36,229 nucleotides of DNA from positions 1 to 36,229 of the forward strand of contig CAIVDM010000215.1 in assembly GCA_903904735.1 (NCBI GenBank). Direction: 5' to 3'. Position numbers and translations under genes: made by a program. Numbering within the stretch: position 1 is the first letter of the stretch; the number at the start of each line of letters is the position of its first letter. Source of the DNA: an uncultured delta proteobacterium (GTDB taxonomy: Bacteria; Bdellovibrionota_C; UBA2361; OMII01). Shown here piece after piece: positions 25,397-33,100 of the stretch. The notes beneath the pieces are model-generated. The model was not told where the DNA came from and made no database searches. It was given only the letters and a program-made list of their open reading frames with translations.

Positions 25397-26398
25397 CTAA
25401 ATAACTTCCAATTCGGCCGTCATCGTAAATCCATAACCGAGTCGGTTAACGATTTTATCCAGATACCTCGTCAGGCGGATATCAAGTCTATCCACTTTGA
25501 GCATGAAGGCGCTTTCCTTCCCCCGAATGCAGCATGAGAACTCAAACCAACGATCTGAGGCTCGGTTCTGGGCCACAATATCCGCTATCTTCTCCCCGTT
25601 CAGGAGCTTCCAGGCGTAATTAAGAATGCCCCTTGTAGAACCAGAGAATATCTCATCCCCGAACGTGATCGTCTTAACTCGAAGACCCGCCCGCGCGGCC
25701 ATGTCCCTAAGACTTCGAGGAGTGAACATGACTACATGCCTTGGCACATCATCATGTCGCATGAAGCGCCCGGGAATGCTATTGAAATTGGGCACCAAAA
25801 TATAAGCGCGCCCATCCTTCTTTAAAAAACTCCTAACCTGTTTGAGCATGGGAAGAGGGTCGTGGATATGCTCAAGCACTGCCCACAAGGTCACCAAATC
25901 AAAACTCTCCCGTGGATACGGCGCCTGGTCCACCGTTCCCGTAAAGACGGGGACATTAAACATATTGGGAGGGGTCGCGGAGAAATCGATCCCAAAAGGC
26001 TCCCATCCCACCTCACGCATTCGGTGCAGAAACTCACCACGAGAACAGCCGATATCGAGAAGCCTACCGGGACGCAAATGTCTGAGCATCTTGAGCCGCG
26101 CGTCTAACGAGCCGCGTCTCTCGGCGAGAACCGCCTCCGGCGTCATATCAGCAGTGTAAAAGATTGGGGGATAGTACCGATGGATCGTGTCAATGTCAGG
26201 CCGAGGGTTTAAGAACACGAAACGGCACGTCCTACAGCGGACAACCGGGAACTGTACATCTGTAATCCCATATGTATTGTCGGGCTTAGTGAATAGGACT
26301 TTGTGACTGGCGCCACCACAAGAGGGGCAAGGCACTTTTTCCATTCCCTCCGCAGCTCCCCCACAAAAAGCGCCCGATTCATCCATCGCTGGTGTCAT
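25397..26398 (-). CDS. Class I SAM methyltransferase with N-terminal zinc ribbon
   Basis: The 333-residue product begins with a zinc ribbon (CPSC at 24-27, CRTC at 55-58), followed by VFLNPRPDIDTIHRYY, a combination common in O-antigen and sugar methyltransferases (Methyltransf_23 group). Motif I is RLLDIGCSRGEFL (112-124). VTLWAVLEHIHDPLPMLKQV and RHVVMFTPRSLRDMAARAG complete the fold. It probably methylates a sugar of the exported polysaccharide. In ABC-exported O-antigens a terminal methyl group can be the stop and export mark read by Wzt; its position just after wzt makes it a candidate, which is inference. AGGAG lies 9 nt before the ATG. The wzt stop is 12 bp upstream. Confidence 0.88.
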   Translation of the reverse strand: MTPAMDESGAFCGGAAEGMEKVPCPSCGGASHKVLFTKPDNTYGITDVQFPVVRCRTCRFVFLNPRPDIDTIHRYYPPIFYTADMTPEAVLAERRGSLDARLKMLRHLRPGRLLDIGCSRGEFLHRMREVGWEPFGIDFSATPPNMFNVPVFTGTVDQAPYPRESFDLVTLWAVLEHIHDPLPMLKQVRSFLKKDGRAYILVPNFNSIPGRFMRHDDVPRHVVMFTPRSLRDMAARAGLRVKTITFGDEIFSGSTRGILNYAWKLLNGEKIADIVAQNRASDRWFEFSCCIRGKESAFMLKVDRLDIRLTRYLDKIVNRLGYGFTMTAELEVI

Positions 26399-26410
26399 AC
26401 AAACGATCTC

Positions 26411-27781
26411 CTAACTATCGACACTCCGATGGCTCAATTGAGCGTTGAGGTCCACGACCGCCGTCGTGAAGCACTTCGGAGTGCCTATGACTTTCAGCTC
26501 TATCGCGTCAAACCGAAAATCAAAAAACTCCTCGCCTCCATTGGGCACCCTCGGGGCAAGCGCGACTGAAACGAAGTAGCTGCCTGGAACCAAGGGAACC
26601 CGAAGATCCATGCGACACTCGAACTTGCTGCCCTTGGCTCTCGGCGGGAGAAAGTCCTCATAAAAACCGCTCTTCGTGCCGAAGACTTCCAGACCCTTGC
26701 TATTAGTGAAGATGAAGCCATACGCGACCTCATCGGTTATATCTTGACGATATTCGACCTCGAAAAAGACCTCTAGCGCCTGATGAGTCTCCACCACACT
26801 GAGGGTAGATCCCGCTTCGTCTCGAACACCTATTCTCGTGGCGACAACAGCCTTAGAGCCATAACGCAATTCACGCCGACTCTCCGACGAGGGCGAGTCC
26901 GCCGATGACTGTTGCGCCGATGACTGTTGCGCCGATGAAGGGGTCTCCTCGCTTGCCGGCGTCGTGTCCACGGAATCGCTGTCATCATGAGGCGCCTCGG
27001 GGAAATTGGCGGCCAACTTCTCGACACGACTCTCTGGCGCTCCGAAAAGGAGCTTATGATACTCTTTGGCTATTTTGTGAGGCTCTCCCGCATCAAGAGT
27101 TTTTCCTTGCTCTAAAATCATCGCCCAGTCGCATATCTGGACTATAATTCCCGTGTCATGGGTCACGAAAAGAATCGTGCCTCCCCGCTTTCTGAACCCA
27201 GAAATATAGTCGTAACACTTCTTTTGAAAGCGCGCGTCTCCTACCGCCAAAGCCTCATCTACTACAAGCACAGAGGGCTCCAAGACAGTTTGAAGCGCGA
27301 AGCCGAGGCGAACGAGCATACCTGAGCTGTAGAATTTCAGGGGCTGATCAAGGAAATCCCCTATATCCGCGAACGCCGCTATCTCGGCGAACCGCGCCTC
27401 CGTCTCTTGAGACGAGAGCCCCAGCAACGCGGCGCTTAGAAAAACATTCTCCCGCCCCGTGAACTCAGGATTGAAGCCAGCGCCTAGCTCCAAGAGACCT
27501 GAAACTCTTCCGCGCGTTGAAACCTGCCCGGTTGTAGGCGCGAGCGTGCCGCTAATTATCTGCAAAAGGGTTGATTTGCCCGACCCGTTGCGGCCGATAA
27601 TTCCCACGACCTCGCCTTGGCCCACAGAGAAATCGATCCCATTAAGAGCCCAAAACTCTCGGTAGAAGTTCTTTCTCCCCATCCACAGGCCTTGCAGCAA
27701 CCGATCCTGAGGTCGCTCAAAGATTCGGTAGCACTTACTGATTCCCTCCACGTGGATTGAGGGTTGAGAACTAGAGGACAT
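26411..27781 (-). CDS. wzt: O-antigen/polysaccharide ABC exporter ATPase with C-terminal carbohydrate-recognition domain (Wzt-type)
   Basis: The 456-residue protein has an ABC ATPase domain (about 7-245): Walker A GRNGSGKST (63-71), signature YSSGMLVRLGFA (151-162), Walker B VLVVDEA (171-177) and switch His208. A Ser/Gln/Glu-rich linker (about 250-305), partly built of a SSAQQ repeat, joins it to a C-terminal beta-sandwich (about 305-445; SVVETHQALEVFFEVEY, VPLVPGSYFVSVALA). This tail is the family's polysaccharide-binding module in exporters that check the chain end, as in E. coli O8/O9a. The inner-membrane complex with Wzm drives export of the lipid-linked polymer. The start overlaps the wzm stop by 11 bp. 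The paralogous teichoic acid transporter TagH is a less likely alternative. Confidence 0.93.
   Translation of the reverse strand: MSSSSQPSIHVEGISKCYRIFERPQDRLLQGLWMGRKNFYREFWALNGIDFSVGQGEVVGIIGRNGSGKSTLLQIISGTLAPTTGQVSTRGRVSGLLELGAGFNPEFTGRENVFLSAALLGLSSQETEARFAEIAAFADIGDFLDQPLKFYSSGMLVRLGFALQTVLEPSVLVVDEALAVGDARFQKKCYDYISGFRKRGGTILFVTHDTGIIVQICDWAMILEQGKTLDAGEPHKIAKEYHKLLFGAPESRVEKLAANFPEAPHDDSDSVDTTPASEETPSSAQQSSAQQSSADSPSSESRRELRYGSKAVVATRIGVRDEAGSTLSVVETHQALEVFFEVEYRQDITDEVAYGFIFTNSKGLEVFGTKSGFYEDFLPPRAKGSKFECRMDLRVPLVPGSYFVSVALAPRVPNGGEEFFDFRFDAIELKVIGTPKCFTTAVVDLNAQLSHRSVDS
26901..26938. repeat. 15-bp tandem repeat in the Wzt linker (about 2.5 copies)
   Basis: GCCGATGACTGTTGC occurs at 26901-26915 and 26916-26930, and a partial copy follows to 26938. 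The period is a multiple of three, so copy changes only lengthen or shorten the SSAQQ linker between the ATPase and carbohydrate-recognition domains of Wzt. Confidence 0.9.
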
Positions 27782-28631
27782 CTGAAAACCCCTTGCGCGC
27801 GCGCTGGAAGAAATAAAAGCCTAGATAAGCGAAAATAAGCGAACCAGACGAATACAGGCACAAACTTGTGATCTTCGGCGCCTGCCCCCAAAGAATCAGT
27901 CCTCTCATGTTCTCTATGATGAATGTCAGCGGATTCAGGTAAAGTAAAAATCGGAATCTCTCAGGAAGAGCCGCCGCGGGATAAAACAGAGGCGACAGGA
28001 ACATAAGGACGCTCAGGATTAGTCCCATTACCTGACCAATATCCCTCAGAAATACCCCAAGCGCCGCCAAAAACCAGGAGAGCCCTACTATGCACAGTCC
28101 AAGCGGAATCAGCAGCGAGGGAACCAGGAAGACTGTCCAATGAAACGACTGCGCCAGGACTAGGTTAAATACCACGACCACACATAAGCCAATCGCGAAA
28201 TGAAAAAGCCCCACCCCAAGCGAAACCCAGGGCAAAAGCTCTAGGGGGAATACCACCTTCTTGACGTAGTTTGTGTTGCTCAAGATGAGCGTGGGTGATC
28301 GACCTACGCAGTCCGAGAATAAATTAAACACAATCAAACCGGCGAAGAGCACGAGCGCGAAGCCCTGCACACTATCGTCCGCGCCCTGCCACTTAGATTT
28401 AAACACGGAGCCAAAGACGACTGTGTACACCGCTAACATCACCAGTGGGTTAATGAATGACCACAGAATTCCAAGCGTTGATCCCCGATATCTAGCCGAA
28501 ATCTCGCGCTGAATAAGATGCCGCAGGAGATTTCTGTTTCTTACAAGCGTAACGAAGAACTCGCCCAAGCTCGCATTACCCTCAACAGAGACGATGGTCT
28601 GTCCAGATTGTGTGGCAGCAGCGCTATTCAC
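27771..28631 (-). CDS. wzm: Polysaccharide ABC exporter permease (Wzm/ABC-2 type)
   Basis: The 286-residue integral membrane protein is the transmembrane half of the O-antigen or capsule exporter. It shows LIQREISARYRGSTLGILWSFINPL, the amphipathic entry to the first helix typical of Wzm/TagG, then about six hydrophobic helices, SNTNYVKKVVFPLELLP and FLSPLFYPAAALP, all family landmarks, and ends with the basic RARKGFSDVL. I chose GTG 28631 because GGAGGG (rc of 28639-28644) lies 7 nt upstream; the GTG at 28661 has no ribosome binding site. A perfect TATAAT stands about 75 bp upstream. It overlaps wzt by 11 bp. Confidence 0.93.
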   Translation of the reverse strand: MNSAAATQSGQTIVSVEGNASLGEFFVTLVRNRNLLRHLIQREISARYRGSTLGILWSFINPLVMLAVYTVVFGSVFKSKWQGADDSVQGFALVLFAGLIVFNLFSDCVGRSPTLILSNTNYVKKVVFPLELLPWVSLGVGLFHFAIGLCVVVVFNLVLAQSFHWTVFLVPSLLIPLGLCIVGLSWFLAALGVFLRDIGQVMGLILSVLMFLSPLFYPAAALPERFRFLLYLNPLTFIIENMRGLILWGQAPKITSLCLYSSGSLIFAYLGFYFFQRARKGFSDVL

Positions 28632-28704
28632 TAAATCGCCCTCCGGTCGAGATGAACCCACTGCACGCGGATTCCAGCAGGATGGTAGCTGAATACACCT
28701 TTAA

Positions 28705-28710
28705 ATTATA
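28705..28710 (-). promoter_or_regulatory. Probable -10 box of the wzm-wzt unit
   Basis: A perfect TATAAT on the minus strand lies about 75 bp upstream of the wzm start in the 128-bp gap after the methyltransferase gene. No good -35 box is found 16-18 nt further upstream, so the promoter may be weak or activator-dependent. Confidence 0.45.
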
Positions 28711-28759
28711 GGGGTTGGGTGAGATTTCGGCGCCCGTGAACAATTCTAGTTATTCGCTT

Positions 28760-29713
28760 TTAGACCGCCTTATCCCCCCGTACGCTGGTAGTCCAGTTTC
28801 CAGGTTCGTGGACATTTATCAGTCCGCTCTCTCGGAACCACCCCATAACCTCGTCGGGAGAGTGGATGCCGTGGTACCTAGGCGAATAGCCATCAAAGGT
28901 ATCAAGAATATCGTTCTCTACACCTAGACCCTGATAGCTAAACGGAAAAACTTTACTGAGCCACTGCACTATATTGCTAGTGCGATACTTATTGGCGAGC
29001 GGAACGAACCATCTGCACCATTCATAGAACATCTTGTCGGGAATTTTATAGGTGTAAGGAATCCATTGGGTTCGAGTGTTATAGTCCCCCTCGTTGGGAT
29101 ATACCCATATCGCTATCGAGCCACCACGCTTAAGGAGGGGCACAAGCTTTTGGAAGTATTCCTTCGTGTTAGGAGTGTGATGAAGTACTCCTATCGAGAC
29201 GATAAAATCGAAAGTCTCCTCGGCAAAGGGAAGGCGTCCGATATCACCCTGTGCGATCACTACATTATCAAGGTCCTTGAAGTTCTGGTACGACGCCTCG
29301 ACGGCATAGCTCAGATCCACCCCTACCACCTTGGCGCCCCATCTAGCTAAAACATCCGAAAATCTTCCCGCTCCTACACCCGCATCAAGCACTAGCTTCC
29401 CTTTGACTTGCTCCGGCGTAAGGCCCGTCTTAATTCGAAACATCTCCTCTGATGAATCACCACCTGTGTGTGAGTCTAGCTGTGTTGTATTGTGGGTATT
29501 CCATTCAAAGCTGAAGGAGTCGACGTAAAGATCGCTTCCAACGAAACGTGGGATACCACGAACAATTGGGAAAGAGTGGCCTGCGTCGCACGAGAACTCG
29601 GTTTGTTCCGCACCCCCACGGACCAACGACCTCTTACAGCTCGGGCACGCAAAGAGATTTTGCTGCCAGGCTACATCACCCTGTCTCGGGAATGTTTGAA
29701 CCGCGCTTGTCAT
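28760..29713 (-). CDS. Class I SAM methyltransferase with N-terminal Trm112-like zinc module
   Basis: The 317-residue product starts with a small zinc-binding module (Cys23, Cys26, Cys42 and possibly His46; ACPSC and SCDAGHSFPIVRGIPRF), the Trm112-like start found on many bacterial methyltransferases. The methyltransferase fold has motif I LVLDAGVGAGRFSDVLARWG (107-126), VVGVDLS, FDFIVSIGVLHHTPN and LKRGGSIAIWVYP. The C-terminal half has many aromatic residues and matches the small-molecule or sugar methyltransferases of surface-polysaccharide loci. It lies 17 bp after the small membrane-anchored SHW protein and probably belongs to the unit that starts with the AsnB-GT4 gene. GGAG lies about 10 nt before the ATG. 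The substrate is unknown. Confidence 0.87.
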   Translation of the reverse strand: MTSAVQTFPRQGDVAWQQNLFACPSCKRSLVRGGAEQTEFSCDAGHSFPIVRGIPRFVGSDLYVDSFSFEWNTHNTTQLDSHTGGDSSEEMFRIKTGLTPEQVKGKLVLDAGVGAGRFSDVLARWGAKVVGVDLSYAVEASYQNFKDLDNVVIAQGDIGRLPFAEETFDFIVSIGVLHHTPNTKEYFQKLVPLLKRGGSIAIWVYPNEGDYNTRTQWIPYTYKIPDKMFYEWCRWFVPLANKYRTSNIVQWLSKVFPFSYQGLGVENDILDTFDGYSPRYHGIHSPDEVMGWFRESGLINVHEPGNWTTSVRGDKAV

Positions 29714-29730
29714 GCTATAATCTCCGCTGT

Positions 29731-30180
29731 CTATTTGTTCTCAATGACTTCATATTTCCGTCCATTTGTTGAAGGATCTGAGTTGTCTGTTGTGGATAGG
29801 TACACTACCGTACCCCAGTGTGAATACGCACCCTTTCCTGACGTGCGTACCGTATCGTGTGGCGCATGAGGTATTGGCAAGGGTTTTCCATCCTCAAAAA
29901 CCACCAACCTTGAGTAACTCTCTCGGTCAGACAGTATAAAATCAGGAACATCGGCAAGCCAACAGAACCCCTGCTCAGGGGCAAACCCGCTAAGTTGCCC
30001 CCTGAAAGATGGACGAAACCAGGTCCGCGCTAATTGAGGCAGTGAAAAGGGTGGGCGAATCTTCCGCCGGAATCGCAGAACTACATACACTACCAAAAGG
30101 TACAGCGAGACAGAAAAAATTGAGAGCACTCGAAAGAAAAAACCACGCTCTTTGCCACTCATAGTCAAATCTCCAATCAT
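29731..30180 (-). CDS. Small single-span membrane protein carrying an SHW module
   Basis: The 149-residue protein has one membrane segment (about 14-36, FFFRVLSIFSVSLYLLVVYVV), a basic stretch RFRRKIR just after it, a proline-rich linker, and a module at about 72-147 with SRLVVFEDGK, HAPHDTVR, SGKGAYSHW and STTDNSDPSTNGRKY. By the positive-inside rule the module would face the cytoplasm. The module is shared with the central part of the upstream AsnB-GT4 protein and with the membrane protein at 18872-21187. The ATG overlaps the upstream stop by four bases (ATGA), so the two are made together and may be partners. I know no function for it; a scaffold that holds the giant enzyme at the membrane is one possibility. 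Confidence 0.8.
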   Translation of the reverse strand: MIGDLTMSGKERGFFFRVLSIFSVSLYLLVVYVVLRFRRKIRPPFSLPQLARTWFRPSFRGQLSGFAPEQGFCWLADVPDFILSDRESYSRLVVFEDGKPLPIPHAPHDTVRTSGKGAYSHWGTVVYLSTTDNSDPSTNGRKYEVIENK

Positions 30181-33100
30181 GTATTTACCACCGCAAAACT
30201 CTCTGCCCTCTCCGAGTCATTCGAGTTCTTCCGCTCACAGCGAAGACCGAACCCATACGCAGCTAGATTTTGTTCAACAAATTTATCGATCGAGAAGTCT
30301 CTGCCGACTCTAAGAGCAGCCTCTTCTCCCATACGCTCCCGCAACGACTTTGACGAAAGAATCTCAACTAAACGAGAAACCATATCAGCTTCATTATCTC
30401 TGGGCACCAAAAAGCCCGTAAGTCGGTCTTCTACAATCTCAGGGGCTCCCCCAACAGCGGTACAAACAACTGGTTTTCCCAATGCTTGAGCTTCCAACAC
30501 AACATTTGGAGAGCCTTCATTTTCGGAGAGTAGACTGAGAACATCGCTGGTTTTTATGAGAGAAGGGATATCATCCCGTCTTCCGACCACGTGGAAGCAG
30601 TCATCCATTGCTAATCGTGAAATTTCCGCACGAACCTCATCCATCATCGAACCAACTCCAGCTAATACGACATGAAGTTGCGGGATCTTTTTCCTAACCT
30701 GACTCATAACACGAACGAACATTAAGGGGCGTTTCTCGGGCGAGAGGCGAAAAACCCCGAGAACTACAGGCGCAGCTAGCCCAATTCCCAGCTCCTCTCG
30801 AATATCATTCGCTGCCTTAGTGTCATCCGAGAGATACTGGCCTAGATCAATTGCGTTATGAATTACTCGCACAGATTCTTTCGAGACTCCTAACCACTCT
30901 GCATAGCTATCGCGCCCCACAGCGGAGTTAGCCGTCAAACTAACGGTTGGGATTGAGAGCACGGCCTGATACCAAGGACGAAACCAATCCAGATTAAGAT
31001 ATTCGAAGTGCGATGGATTCACATTTCGAGCTGACATGACAATCTTTGGAACCCCTGCTAGGTATCCAGCTATTGCGCCGATTATGTTCGAGCTGTCCAG
31101 AAAACAGTGAAGAACCTGCGGATTCAAGCGAAGCAGAGCCATATATAGAGCTTGCACTTCCCCTCTGAATTCCCGCGGCAATGACCGCAGCAAGCTAATA
31201 TCGGACAAAATGGTTGGTCGAATTAGCCTAGCCATCCCAGCCTCTTGTAAATCGGCAGGAAGGCACTCAAAAGGTACCTTCGCTTGCGCAAGCTGTGGGG
31301 CATAATGCCCCAATTGGCCGACAGCGGGGCTCTGCGTGACCACCCTGACTTTATGCCCCTTCGACTTGAGAGCCGTTGCCAAATAACAAAGCTGCCTCTC
31401 GGCTCCACCAGGACCTAGATGACTCGTAAACAGCGCGACTCCTTCACCCGTCTGGCCCGTGGCTTGCATCCCATGAGTACGGCAGCGGCTTACATCACGT
31501 TTAAATATCTCTAACCTCTGAGCCGCCGAGATTTCCTCGATCAGACCACTCGGCTTAATCCGAGAAAACGGATTGAGCCTTGCAATGTGATATCGCGAGT
31601 CTCGGAACCAATCAGCCAAGGAATCTTTCGGCCCCGCGACGCTTTCGAAGAGTCGCTCTGGAGCGAGCCAGAAAGAACGCAAAAACTTCGTTTTCTTCGG
31701 CTTGTGAATGATTCGATACCGACGACCATTTTCCAATGGGCTCGTGTGATCCGTTGTTGAGAAGTAGATGGAGTCACCCCAGTGAACGTATCGCCCACCG
31801 CCCCCCTCGCGAATCTCTAAGTGTGGAGTATCTTTAGCGAGCAAAGTCTCGTCCTCGAAGAGAAGGAGATCCGACTGCACAAGACCAACGTCATTGCCCC
31901 ACCCAGAAAACTGGGGGACTTGGGCCTGCCATGCGGAGCCCTCATCCGGGCGAACAACCGATGAAATTGGGAAGAGGTCTACCGCGAACTTATTGAGTAC
32001 ACGACGAGCGACCGCCATCCGCGCCCGGCGATACAAACGCCCTACCGTCGCTGCAATGGCCAGCGCCGCGCGCCGAATTGGCCAGGAAATTGGAGAGTGG
32101 AGCACCGGCGTAAGAGCAGTATCTTGCCATCCGTCCTCCGTGAGGTAGAAAACGTGCTTGTACCCCCGCTGACGCAGCCCGCGCAGGAGGTGGACGTCAT
32201 CATCCCGGAACCCAGCGGCAAACAGGATTGTCGACGCCGAGATTACCGAGAGTTTTTCATACAACTCCTGATGTAATGGCCTCTTTCTGCTATCAATCGA
32301 CAACTTCACATGGTGAAGGTTTTCAAAGAAGCTACTGAGATAGGAGGGGGGTGGCTCAACATCTATGAATACCCCCACTCTCTTTTCTGACGCACTTAAT
32401 ACATCCAGCAGAGGAAGATTTTCTCGATATGGCAAGAGAGCTTGCTCAAATGAACTCACCTGCGAACCTGGGATGTCAGCAATGACACCATCAGCTCGGT
32501 GGGCTCGCAGCCACATCTCAAGCATAAGAACATTCCACACCTGGTATGTGGAGAAGTTCTGCTCCTGTTCACTTAGAAAGCGCTTCATACGGCCACGCGG
32601 CAGCCAGTACTGACTGCGCGCAACTGGGGTATCGCACGCCGTCCTAGCCGCTGGCAGCAGAGACTCTTTGCCCCAGATACCTGTGGGGAGCCCGAAACCC
32701 TGCTTGGGGCGATAAACAAACTCTTTCGGCAGATAGCGACAGAGAAGCTCCTTCAAGACGAGCTTTCCGTTACCATCTTTATAGCATTGCTCCGGGCTCA
32801 GCTTCTCCGCGAAGCGCGCGACCTCAATACTTAGGAAAGGTGTCCGAACCTCAAGAGCATGCTGCATACTCATTCGGTCAACTTTTGCTAAGACCGCGCC
32901 GGGCATATAGGTGCGGGCGTCGATCTCGCGCATACGGTGCAAGAGCGGGAGTTCGCTTTGGTCGATCGCTCTCTTAAAAGTTTGAATCAGCTCCTCAGCT
33001 TCTCGCGGCACTGAGCGCATAACCCGTTGTGCTTGCGCTAACGAAAAGACACAGATACGAGGACCGAAATAGGTCTCACCAGCGACCCACTGGGCTAAGT

